Source: Erythrocercus mccallii
Lineage: Eukaryota; Chordata; Aves; Passeriformes; Dicruridae
Direction of reading: 5' to 3'
Length of the DNA stretch: 64,000 nucleotides
Assembly (NCBI GenBank): GCA_013397435.1
Contig: VZRG01000787.1
Location: forward strand, 186,001-250,000
The translations under genes and the position numbers were made by a program. Positions 36,401 to 48,216 of this stretch are shown here, in pieces. Below the pieces are notes generated by a model. The model saw only the letters and a list, made by a program, of their open reading frames with translations. It did no database searches and was not told the origin of the DNA. How positions within the stretch are numbered: the stretch's first letter is position 1; each line of letters starts with the position of its first letter.

Positions 36401-38191
36401 TTTTAAATGCAATCAGTCTGTGGCTCAGATCCCATCCTGCCTGGACAACTGCTGGATCCGATAGGGCTGATCCCCCCCCATCTGAAGCACTATGTCTTTA
36501 TTGTTGAGCAGGGACGGGTATTGATTGAGGCACTGACAGTTTGCATTGTGTGACAGCTCAGAGCCCAGTGGGGATAACGCTGCTCTCTGGCCAAGGGCAG
36601 GTTTTCGTTTTATTCCTCTAGGGCTGATGCCTGTGAGTGAAATCATGTTCAAAAGGTCGGGACTCGTCAATCCCCAATATAAAAATGGTAGTAAATGCCA
36701 AAGGTAGTCTCCAGAACTGTTTTCAGGGGTAAAGCTTCAGCACTTGGCTCTACTGGCTGTTTCTGGGAGCACCAAAAGCTGCATTTGCCCAGGCAGGTTG
36801 AATAGTTGGGCATCTCCCTGATTTTCATGTCTAAATAGAGTTTGTACTTGCCGATTTCCTATTCTGGAACGTCAGGTACACTGGGCTCAATTGTGCCTTC
36901 AGCAATGCTGATACAACACCCCACTTCCAGGAGAGCTCTTCTCTCTGTAAGAACAGACCCAGGGCTGTGCGCAGGGCAAGGAGGGATCCCCTCCTCCCCA
37001 AAGGCAGGAAAAGCAGCCTGCAGGTGATAGTCACAATTTCAATCAGGCTGGAACACAAGAACCCCTTGGGGTGGCTGTTCCTTTTCCAAGCCCAAGCTGC
37101 TCAGAGTTAAACCTTGGGAGTCTCAGGGAGGAGGGCAGGGTTGCCCACTGCCTGCTCTGTGTGTGTGTGTGAAGTGCTGGGAACCAAAACACAGCAGAAA
37201 GGTTGTTTTGTTGGGGGGATGTAGGTGATAAACAGCCATTGTCATGCTGTGTCTCTGAGCTCCACTTGCACCGTAGGAACCAAACGTGCTATTTTTAGAG
37301 CTCTCTGCATTCCTGCTGACATCCAGAGAGTTGTACACTGGATTGTCAGTGAAGGGTATATTTTGTTTCATCTCCATTGCCAAAAATACTGATAGAGAAA
37401 AAATGACAAGAGAAGAGACAGAGAGAAAACTCAATATTATTTGCAGTAAAAGTGGCTGTATTTTTACTACATATGGACTGCATATGAAGTAGTGAAGAAC
37501 ATGCTGAAGACTAAAATACCCTTTGTAAAGCAAAGTATTTCTTCGACTGTGGTAAAAGCAGAAATACATTATCTGAGTTGGAAGAATAAACTGGAGGTTG
37601 CAGAGAAACACCAAAACTTCTGACCTAGATTAAATATACTTTTTTTAAGAAAAAGCTTAAAAAAACTTTCTGAGCATAAGTTTTCTAAATATAGAAACAA
37701 AACTGAAGAACTGCACTGTTATAAAGAGCAAACTGACCCAGAGGTTAGATGTCAAAGGTTAAATAACTATAATGGAATACAAAATACAGTTTTTATTAAT
37801 ATAAAGAAATGGTAATACCATGGCCTGATTTCTGAGTGTTATTTCTGCCTGTGAAAAGTCAGTGCACTGTGACTGTTAGGTGAGACCGTTCTGACTCAGC
37901 AGCACTTTTTAAGCTCTGATGCAGGTTGATAAAGAGTTTGGAAAAGCAGAGAACACAACCTGCATCATCTGAGTACATGCAGTCCTCCTGCCGGTACAGG
38001 GGAAAAGAATGTTTTGTTTGGGATTTCCAAGATGTCACAAGGCAACTTCCTAATACATAAAACAATGAGAGTATCATGCATTATTAATAAAACCAGAAGT
38101 ACTGCCAGATTTCATCTGCAGTTTCAATCTCCTACCCTTTTTCTTCAGGTGGTAAACTTATTTTTAAAGCCACTTTGAATGAAGTTCTGCT

Positions 38192-38261
38192 TTCTCTTCT
38201 CTTCTCTTCTCTTCTCTTCTCTTCTCTTCTCTTCTCTTCTCTTCTCTTCTCTTCTCTTCTC
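38192..38261. repeat. (TTCTC)n pure pyrimidine tract, about 14 units
   Basis: A nearly perfect 5-bp repeat of about 70 nt. The + strand is all pyrimidine and the - strand all purine, with mirror symmetry of the unit, so it could form intramolecular triplex DNA. On the minus strand it makes a spurious Lys-Arg-Arg-Glu-Glu open frame, which is not a gene. Confidence 0.95.
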
Positions 38262-39606
38262 ATACTTTTGTTTTCTTTTACCAATGCTGTGAGGAAAAAC
38301 CAGATTTGATTTCAAAGGGCAATGGTAGCACAATACCAAAGCAAAGCCTTTGAGGGATGGAGAGCTTTTGAAGGCAAAGCAACAACCCCTTCAGCTAATT
38401 AAGTGCCTTTGAATAGGGGAATAAAGGAAGCTGGTGATGAATCTGGATTTACAGGGAGCAGTAAGTTTGCCTGAGCCTGGAGTTTGACATCTCCACAGAT
38501 GGAAAAACATCTTCTTGAATAGTCATTTCTGAATTTATATTTATCTGTGCATTTGCAACTGAGTTGATATTTTTTTCAAACTTGGAGATTCTCTGTTCTC
38601 AGGAGAGCCTGAGAGGAGCTTGACTGAAGCTATCAACTGCCTTCAATCTTCTCCCTTGCCTCCCCTGTGAATAAATAATGTCAGATAAGTTTTGGAAAGT
38701 AAGAAGTAAACTTGTAGAACAAAATGGGGTGTTTGGCCTCAGCATGTCAACAGTAATACAACATTTTCAGAAGTGCAGTAATCAAGATAAAAAAACCTTA
38801 ATTCACATCTGCTCTTCTGAGCTCGTTGCTCTTTCGCAGTGTTGTTTTAAATCTCATGCGTTGTCTTCTTGTGTTCCATTTTGGGTTTTCAAAGCATTCC
38901 CCTGTTGTTGTGGAGCCCTTGCAGTCGTGTCTTAACCTTCCCCCTTCTTTGGCTTGTTTTTCAAGATGTTTGCAGGCACTGATGTTTCCAACAGCTCTGC
39001 CTAATGCACTCGTAATTCCTTCCAGTTCAGCTCTCTGTTGTGCTCTTGGACACCACACAGCACATCATTAGGGGAAGCAATCTGCAGAGGAGAAGCTTGT
39101 AAATAGACCAAATCCTTCTAAACACCATGTGGGGAGCATCCTCCTCCACTCACTCACCTTTTGGGTCTGAAATTAATGTGGACATTACACCAAAGCTGCA
39201 GCACTTTCCTCCATCAGACAAATCTTTCCCTTGGTTATGACCTGTTTAATAAACTGGAAGATATTCTGCCAGCAATTGAACATTTAGGACACGATCAGCT
39301 CTATGGGAATCTCATACTGGACAAATTAAAATCCAATTAAAAGGGAAAAAGAGGCACAGGAGGTACTGTAAACAGCAGTGAGGGGTGCTGGAGGTGTTCA
39401 GGGAAGTTTTTCTCTTCCTTTTGTGCAGGACAGTGAAGGGACAATGCCTGCAGGGCTGCAGAAGGGTTGTCCAGGGTGGAGGAAGAGGAAGCAGTGCTGG
39501 TGTGCTGTGAACACAGAGGGAAATGTGACTTAGCCCAGAGAAATTTGGGGCAAGGTTCTGCATTTCAGCCTGGCAGGCTGCTTGCAGCGTCTGCAGGTGC
39601 TGCAGA

Positions 39607-39645
39607 CAGGGGCTGTGTGTCAGGGCTGTGTGTCAGGGCTGTGTC
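39607..39645. repeat. 13-bp tandem repeat CAGGGCTGTGTGT, about three copies
   Basis: Three adjacent copies. The first has an extra G and the last is degenerate at the end. A small minisatellite. Confidence 0.75.
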
Positions 39646-42173
39646 CCTGCTCCAGTCCAGGCTGCAGAGGAGGGGAGCCATGGCACAGGCATTCTGTGTC
39701 ACCTCTGAAACCCCCCTTGCTTTTGTGATTTTTCAGCTCTAAGCAACAGACAGTTGCTTCCTTCTGAGGAATGAGAGGCAACCTCCTCTCCCAAAGGTGT
39801 AGGGAAAGTGGTACTATCATGCTGAAGAATGTCTGAATCTCCAGTTGTACCCAAACCCCTCCGACCCTGCCAGCCCTGGTGAACAGTTCCTCTCAGCTTT
39901 TCCAGGCAGTTTGTAGCAGTTCACAAGTGTTCTGGGCTAAAAAGCTGAATCAGGCCCCATCTGCAGATTTTCTTGCCTTTTTTTCTCCCCCTCCATAACC
40001 CATTTCGCTTTCTTTATTATCACAGAATAGAAAAAAACCAAAATCCATATGCAGAAATCTTTAATTAAAAGCAGTTGAGCAAAAGGTTTTGAATATATGT
40101 GTTTTCTCAACTGTGCTCTTCAATACAATGAAGTTTTAAACATCCTGAGAATCTGGGGAAGGACTCAACAACCTTCTCACTGCTTGGCTTCAGGATGAAT
40201 GCCGTAGCTTCCTTCTGTGTATCATTCTTAAAAATAACAATTTGCAGAGTGGTTAGTGCTGGGTAAGGAGCACTGCCACTTCCAAGCCAGCACACCCATA
40301 ATTCTTACATTGCAAAGGTGTGTTCATGGCCCAGAGTGCTGAGGAATAGCAACAAGGAAATGATTCCCATGACCCTGTTGTACACCCAACTCATTTCTAC
40401 TGGGCAGTAAATCCCCATTTATATCAGAACATCTTCAGTCCATTTTCTCTATGTTTTGGGGAAGGTAGGGTTGTAGATCGTCTGTATTTTCTGTCTCTTT
40501 CTTAGTAAATGACCGTTTGGAGAGCTTGCGTTGAACTAAAAGCAGCCTGGCTTTTGGAAAATGTGCTCACTCCCCTAAAACCATGCCCTACTTATTGCCT
40601 CAAATTTGATGCCTAAATTAATAAATAATTTCAATACTTTCTGCGGTGATACTGTTGGAGCATGGTATCCGCTTTGATTTTGGGGGCACTTTCTACTTAG
40701 CATTGTCTTGTCATAGTCTAAAATTCAATCAGTACTTCACAAGGCAGAAATATGTGCAGAAGCAAAGTCCAATTTAACCAATGGAATAAAGGCAAACAAG
40801 TGGGTAGGAGAGTCCCTGGGATGGTGTTAATGCTGTGCCTGGCTCCAGGGTGATGGGAGCAGCCCCTCTGCCTTCCTGTTCTGCTCCTCTGTCATTCCTG
40901 CACACCAGCTCAAAGTACAAACATGTTTTGATTCAGATGCAATAGCTAGAAATAACCTTCCTGGTAAAATGAACTCGGTGGGTTTGTTGGGTTTTTTTTT
41001 ATTATTATTATTTTATTTTTTTTTCCTTTGGGCATTTTGGAGAAATTTCAGTGTGTGGGTGGGGGAAAACAAAGCCGTGGCTGTAAACAGGAACTGATAT
41101 TGTCTGTGGGACTGAATGGGGAGAGAAACTGAACTGGCTTCGGTGATTCTCTCGTACATCTGTGAGTCTGGAAACACTGGGATGATTCACAGTTTGCTGA
41201 TTAATACAGGAGCAAGCAAAATGGTGTGAATTAACAGCCATTACAGAGCTGCACTGGATGGCAAATATCCCCCCAGAACAAATGATGTTGCGTGAAGATT
41301 GCTTAGAGGGAGAGGTAATGGGTCTTAAATACGAATTAGAAGCAGTCCCATCAAAGCTGTTAACATTAAGGTTTGAAAGCCAAACACTATTATGAGCTTT
41401 TTTCAAAAACTGTACATTTAGGAAGCCTATCAGTCTGCCCTGTTGGCTGTGTAATATTTCTGTCTCGAGCACTTTGGATATTTCAAGCAGCCAGCACTAA
41501 TAATTGATAGAAATCCACAGTCAGAATGCAGCAGCTCTTCTTAGGGCTTTGGAGGCTAATCACTGTATTACATGTTTTAAAGTTAAATTTTTTATAGCAC
41601 ATACAAAGGCAAATATCGTCATTATCATAATTCTTAAAAGCACTGCCATTAACAAGAAGTAATCCTGTATTACAATTTAACCCTTGGCATATCGGAATGT
41701 TAAAGGATGAAGGTAGTAAATGCATTACTTCAACATCAATAATATTCTCTGTATAACCAGCAAAATGATTTAACATTTGTCACTGAATTAATGAAAACGC
41801 AGTTCCTTGGATCAGTGTCAGGCAGATGCAGATGTGAATGCAGGTTATGCACAAGCTGTGCTGAGCTATTTTTCCCCTCTACAGAATTGATGAGAGACCC
41901 ACAAGGAGGGTAAGCCCTTCAATGTAGCCAAAATAGTGTGATATCCCGGCCTAAGACATTACATTAACAGCTTGATCTTGTAAAGATTCAAACACACACG
42001 CCCAAATTTACGCAGTGGGAGGTCATTCCAGGACGACTGCAGGATTATTTCTGAGAGCAGAGTGAATCATGTGTGTATCTAGGCTCTGTGTGCTCAAGAA
42101 AGACCAAAGGTGGAGCAGAAGGATGCAGCAAGGGGCCCAGCAGTCATTGGCACTGCTACGTTCGTGCTGCAGC

Positions 42174-42192
42174 AAAAAAAAAAAAAAAAAAA
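42174..42192. repeat. Poly(A) run, 19 A
   Basis: Homopolymer in the large intron. No retrotransposon body is recognised to its left. Confidence 0.9.
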
Positions 42193-42278
42193 GACAGGGA
42201 TTTGGAAGCTTTGATGCACTTGTTCCTGCCTCAGCTCAAGTTTACATTGGAATTATTTTTGGCTTTTCTGGTGCTTTG

Positions 42279-42299
42279 GTTGTTGTTGTTGTTGTTGTT
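42279..42299. repeat. (GTT)7 microsatellite
   Basis: A perfect trinucleotide repeat of 21 nt in the large intron. Confidence 0.9.
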
Positions 42300-45200
42300 A
42301 CTGGGGTTTTTTTTCCATCCAGGGGTTAGTACCAGCGTTTGACAAACTTGCCAAACTTCAAATAAATTAATGTTTTAATCAGTGCAGGGGTTATTTGAAG
42401 TCCTCTTGTGTTTGTTTTTTAAAGCCATCAATTGCAGAATGAAAATCTGCCTTTCCGTAGGAAGAAAAGCTGCGCCATCCTGTAAGGCACAGCAATTTAA
42501 AAAGCAAATGGGGGAAAAAAATCTTAACACAATACTTTTTCCCTCTCTTTTGTTATTAGCAGGCTGCTAATGTTAATGTGTTTCTTCCCTTTCCAGCAAG
42601 ATGAGGACATGCTGCTCTGGAATATCAGTAGTATGTATCGCTGTCATAAACAAATCAATTTCTCTTAGTGCTTAAATACTCAGGGCTTTTGAAAGCTTCT
42701 CTTTGCATAATAAGTATGTTTAATATTCCCTTTACTGTGTGGCATTAAGAATAAACAGTTCCAGCCCTGGGTTGAAGGATAGTTTACAGGGTGCTCGTGC
42801 TCATGCAGTCTGTTTTCTCTCCCCGTTGCTCTGAAGGCTGTGTTTAAGCAATGAATGAACAATCATATCAGCATTATTTGTTTGTTTGTTTCGTACTTTT
42901 TCCCCTCCTTTCCCGCTCAGCACACTTTCCGCAGTGGCGTTTCAGTTTTCTGCGTGGAATTGTGTTTAGCAGCCTAGCTGCATGATGAGTAGGAGACACT
43001 TTTTCCTCCTTCCCCTCCTGTCCCAAGAGATGCCCTGCGACTTCCTCTATTAGTCCATTAATCGCCGCAGCTCAAAATTCACTCTGATCAAAGGAGCAGA
43101 ACGAGGTTGTAAAGTGCAGATCCTAGCAATTGACTTGACTGTTCAGATTCCCTGCTGAGCTCATTTAGAGCTGGAATTAAGCTATTCCTGCTGTATTTTT
43201 TTTTTTTTGCGAGGGCTGCGCCGGGGAGCGCCCAAGGCGGAGCGGCCACTGACTCCCCCAGAGCATCATCCTGTCACAGCAGCAGCATCCATCCCCTGTG
43301 CCTTCTTGCCTTCCTCTGATAAGAGTAAATATAAATTTACACCGCTTTAGTTCCTTAACTACAGGAAAAGCGGAGAGCCAGCTCACCGAAGGAATAAACC
43401 TTGATGGTTCTGATTTTCAAAGTTCCTGTCTCTTGAAGGTCTTTAGCGAGGTTGGGGAGCAAGAATTGGAACAAAATGTGAATGGGAAATTTGTAAACAA
43501 CATGGAGTTTCTTGTAAAAGTTTTCTCGACGCTGTAATGAGTCAGGAATATTGTTGGTGTTAATGCCTGTTTATACATGCAGTTAGAAACTGGTGCTGTT
43601 TTCTCTCATTAATAGTTCTTGTTTTTCTTGTTTGCTTAAGGCAAAAATGCAGACTGCCCATACCTGTGGTGTTTGCTGCAGATTAACATCTGCTTTTGCA
43701 ATTCTTACACATCTCAAATTCCTGTTGGTGCGACTGGGAGTACAAGCTCTCCAGGAATAGTGTCGGACTCTCAGTATTTGTGATTCTACAGTTCCCCAAA
43801 GTGTGCTAATATCTCTCAAATAGAGGTAGAGTGTAAGTTCTTATCTCATTAAGGTGAATTATTGTTACTGAAATGTGAATGGCATTCTATTATCAGAGAA
43901 TATTATGTATGTAATGGTTTAAGAGCACCCAAGGTCAGCAAGAACAGAGAAATGCTGATAGCATCACCACAGACTGTGTGATGGAACCGAAATATGAGTA
44001 AATCTTAAACTGAAAAAGGTTCAGATCATTGTTTTCCCATAGTTTAGGACCTGGACTAAAATCCCCAACATTTATTTATGTTGCATTTTTTAAAAGGAAA
44101 TTAAAAATTACTACTTAATAAGAACTTTTTCATAAGAAAAAGTTTTGGCATCGAGGGGGGATATGTACCCAATGTATGTTGTGCCCAGTCCAGAGTCTGA
44201 GCTTTTACCTAGATAGGTGGCATATATCCATATGTCTATGAATTATATTTTAAAAAAGAACTGTGACCTTCATGAGGGGACCTTATGTGGAATAAGGTTA
44301 GTAAGGAACTCTTCAATTTGTTGCTCCATTCTAAGTTGACACAATATATAAAGTGACTGTGCTTTAGCTTATGGAGAGCTCAATAATAATCCTCAAATTT
44401 CATCCTTTATAAAGCATTTATCAGAATGGTGGGCTAAAATCTTGCTTTCCCTGGGATTTCTTATTTTTCCTGCTTATGATAACAGTATTGAGACATTTCA
44501 TAAGATGAAGTGCTGCCTAGCTGCATTTAAAATACACATCTTGCATATTTCTGTCTTGATCAAGCCGAGGGGAAGGGATGTACCTGCTGCCTAAATTACT
44601 GTCAAACATAACTGAAAGTAGAGTTGAATTGTACTCTGTTCTCCTAACAGACCCTGTTTGCTCCTCTGGTTGGGTACTAAAAGGCTTTTATTGCCCTGCC
44701 TCAGTAACATTTTCCAAATAAAACAATTTTTGCCAGTTTCTGAAGAAATAGCAGAACAAGTACCACCTTAGACAGGCTGGAAGGAGTCCTGCGCCATGGA
44801 TTATAAACCAAAACAGTTGGCCAGAATAAGGAATTAAAGTAATCCCTGATATTAAGAAGATGAAAATGAGATGACCTTCTGTACATGTGAGTTTGTAACC
44901 CAGCTGCACCACAGGCCCCCTCCCCTCTGTCGCTGTTTCTGCACACCTCTACTGGGCAGAAAACAAAAGAACTGGAACACATTGCTTTGCAAATGTTGCA
45001 GACTTTAAATGCATTGTATTTTTAACAGTAGTTGGTGATTGGAATGACAGGAAGGGAACGTGCAGAAAACGTCCTATTCTATCTCTACATAAAATCTCGC
45101 TTGTGAATGATACAGTTCCCGCAATAATGATGGGATGCCAGTTGATTCATTGTGCTGGGAGAGGAGTGCTGAGCCCAAGAGGCAGCGGGGTCATTTCCTT

Positions 45201-48155
45201 GCTCCAGCTCCACTTGGGTTGTTTGCTGAGGAAGGGCAGGAGAGGGTTCTAAAGCTGCTGCCGCTGCATTCAGGGCATGTTTTTCTCAGCAAAGAAGAGA
45301 CGCCACCAGCCAAGATCTCTTTCCTTTGGAAATGGTGGCTGGGGAGGGCCCCTTTGGCCGGTCAGACAAAGTGGGCAGTCAGACAGCTCCTTTCCTTTCC
45401 TGACTCGCAGGCAGGCACCAGACGGCTGAAGGAAGAGAGGCACCAGGCTGAATTAGATTGCCTCCTGCTTTGGACACTGCGGCAGGGAGGCAGGCTTAAT
45501 TGCTTTGCAGCTGTTCATTTTTTCCCCTTCTCCCTCCTCCCAGCTGACTCCGGAGGCAGCCCCAGCTCCAGCCCCTGGAAACCTCCCCAACTCGGGGGCA
45601 GAGTAGCAGAGGTTTGTGGATTCATTTTTATCAGTCTTTATGCTCTTTCCTCAAGCTCAGCAGCAAATGGGAGCAGAAAGGAAAGTACTAAGGAAAAAAA
45701 AAAATTGGTGTAACGCTGTGGTTTGTTGGTTTGTTGTTGTTTTGGTTTTTTTTCTGGGTTAGTTGGTGCCCTGGTTTCTGAAAGCAGCTGGGACAGGGGC
45801 AGGGCAGCAGCAGGCAGGTGGCTTGGGTGGCACGGTATCAGGAGAGGCAGCAGGGTGTCATCAGCAGCAGGGCCTGGCATCCTGTCTGAGCAGACAAACC
45901 GGGAGAGCCTTCAAGGAGCCCCCTGTGAGGTGGCACTCCCTGCAGCAGGATTTACAAGATATTTGGGGTTTGCTCTGCAGAGCTGCCTCTCCCTTTTTTT
46001 CAGAGCTGTCCCAGCCTGGTGGTGTGACTGTCAGCTGGGGCTGCTTTGGTGATGGTAAAAAAGCCTCGACACCAAAATGGTCTTGCCATGATTATTCAAG
46101 GCAAGAAAAAAGAGGTTCACTCTTTTGAACCTTGGAGAACTCACAGAGTTCTCCAGCCCTCAAAAACTGCTCAGGCCAGACTTACAGATTTGCATGTATC
46201 TCATAATCCCAAACTGTCTGAACCTCCTGTTTGTTCAGGAAACAAAGTTTGTTTTCTTAATTGCTCTCACTCCCGGATTTAAAAATTTAAGAGGTGTTTC
46301 CATGCTGGAGCAGTGAGGCTGTGGGCAGCACTGTGCTCACCTGCTCTGCAGAGAGGGGCTCTGGCTGCCCAGCCAGCCTTCCCAGCTCTGTTCACCTCCA
46401 GCAGCAATGTCAAGCTAACCCAATTTTTCAGCTGGTATCGAGTGCCACGGGCAAGTTTCGGAGATGTCTCTTTAATTCCCGAACTTGTAGAATTTTGTGA
46501 ATATTTTCCCTCCAGTTCTACTGACTCACGCAGTCCAGGGAGTGGAGGCAGTGAGAGAACATGAAGACACTAACTCAGGCCTAATTTACTTATGTGGTGA
46601 AGCCAGTTGTCAGTAAGCCTTTCACCTCTCTGTCCACCAAGATAGTCCCTCCTGTGAGTCTGTTTGGCCTCCCAGGTATAAATATGGCATCAGCAGTACC
46701 TGCCAGTGCTAGACCAATGCACCTGCTGGGCTGGGATGCCCTGTCTGGGTGCTGCCATTCCGATGGGAAATGCTGCTGAGCCCACAGCTCAGTGCTTTTG
46801 GGGGCACAGGCTGTCGTGGCACGCTAATCTCTTTATTCTGGACCTGTTTGCTGCTGATTTTTTATGATATCCTTAACAGCCTAAACCAGAACTTGAGGTG
46901 GGCACCAGTGCAGGGTTTTGACACATTTCTTTTAAGGCACAGAACAGTAATGGAGATCATTGCTCAGTGCCACTGGGGACACTGGGGGTGTCATTCCTGG
47001 AAAGGGAGTGTAGCTACGAGATGCTTTGCTCAGAGAGATTTGTGTCTGGAAGAAATGGATTTAGAAATAAGTTACAGTAGCATGGCAGTGACTATGTTTT
47101 TCCCCTTAATCTGTTCAATGTGCAGCTGTGATAGCTCTGCCAGTTAGATTTGAATTGGAACTGGCTCCACAAGGTACAAAGGCTCTCGAGCCTCATTGCT
47201 GAGACCGGAAATCCATCGAGGCTCCTGATTAGTGCTGGTGAAATGGGAAACCTTTCTTGGGGCAGATAATGATCTCACAAATGAAAATATAACCTGTTAA
47301 TCCTGAATTTTAACAGGATGGTTATACAACTGCAGGCCAAATCCAGGATGTGTCTTACCTGTGCAGCCCTTGGTCAGAAAGGCTTTGCTGATAGGGAGGG
47401 ATGGGTTTGGAGCCCTGCAGTGCCCTCTCCTCAGAGCTCCCCTGCTTAACGCCAGGCCTGTGCCCAGAGGGGTGAGGGGGGGAGACTGAATAAAGAAATT
47501 TGGGTTCCCATGTTGGGACCACTCCTCTTGTTGGCTGAAGTAGTTTAAGATTGGGCCTCTGTTTAATGTTCCTCCCCATGACAGTCACCACTGCCAAAAG
47601 ACAGGTGGTCTGGCTGGGGCTATCCATGCTTTTGCAGTCCCATAATAATCCCTTTAATTATGGGTAACAATAGGTTGTGTTTTTTCCTATGTTAATAACA
47701 AGTTCCAGGGTATACCTAACTCTGCAATTAAAACACCTGACGATTCACCATTTGACACCTATGCAGTCTGCTGGAGCCTTGGCTGTGCAAGGAATTTTTT
47801 TCTCCTGCCCTGAATATTTTATAATTGTTCTAGAAAGAGCACATTGGATGCTTCAGTCATTAAGAAATGCCAAGCAAGGTACATTGTGGCACCAGGGAGC
47901 AGAGAACAAACAGCTGGGGCTGTGCTGCAGCCGGAGGGAGCGCTCCTTTCAGACCCGCAGCCCTGGTTGGTTTGACTAGTTCTGTATATTGACCTTTGTT
48001 TTTTAAGAAAAACACAAACAGCGTTGCGTTCTTATAGGAGCCATTAACTCCTTCAGAGGCTTTGTGGTGCCACACGTGTGGCCATGCACTGCAGCCTGGA
48101 ACACCTCTGCTGTTCTGCTTTCCTTGGCTGTTTGCAGAGAGCACCTGCATTTTTA
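42300..48155. other. MAMLD1: MAMLD1 27.5-kb intron, middle part
   Basis: No supported exon. It holds a candidate cryptic exon at 42597-42630 and a non-repetitive stretch around 43020-43170 with a TCF/LEF-type TGATCAAAGG (43085-43094). The C+G-richer segment 45150-45950 has several overlapping open frames (up to 192 codons) but no domain, start context or splice structure. Confidence 0.65.
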
Positions 48156-48216
48156 CAGACTGCCTCTTCCAAAAGCACAAAGGTCCCTCCTTTGTACTTT
48201 TGGAAGAAGCGGTCTG
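48156..48216. other. Near-perfect inverted repeat (hairpin), 28-nt arms, 5-nt loop
   Basis: The left arm 48156-48183 starts CAGACTGCCTC and ends GCACAAAGG. The loop TCCCT is at 48184-48188. The right arm 48189-48216 starts CCTTTGTAC and ends GCGGTCTG. Of 28 positions, 25 are Watson-Crick. The three exceptions would be one G-U and two A-C pairs in a + strand RNA, or two G-U and one A-C in a - strand RNA. It could be a small hairpin RNA precursor, a miniature inverted-repeat element or a non-functional palindrome. I do not recognise it as a named family. Confidence 0.6.

Larger units (their letters stand above)
33414..42173. other. MAMLD1: MAMLD1 27.5-kb intron, first part
   Basis: It starts with a strong donor (GTGAGA). 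The coding frame remains open for 61 codons into the intron, to TAA at 33597-33599. Poly(T) and poly(A) runs lie at 35050-35064 and 35195-35208. The TTCTC tract lies at 38192-38261 and a 13-bp repeat at 39607-39645. An AT-rich, possibly conserved stretch lies near 41500-41790. No exon is supported. Confidence 0.75.

Noticed and set aside
38145..38339. Minus-strand frame encoding a Lys-Arg-Arg-Glu-Glu repeat
   Set aside because: Translation of the TTCTC microsatellite, not a protein.
40015..40040. Sequence TTATCACAGAATAGAAA resembling the edge of a CR1 tail
   Set aside because: The following bases do not continue the CR1 consensus; the match is too short.
45135..45713. Plus-strand open frame of 192 codons in the large intron
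   Set aside because: No recognisable domain, random-looking composition, and overlapping open frames on both strands, as expected in C+G-richer intron sequence. No flanking splice structure was found.
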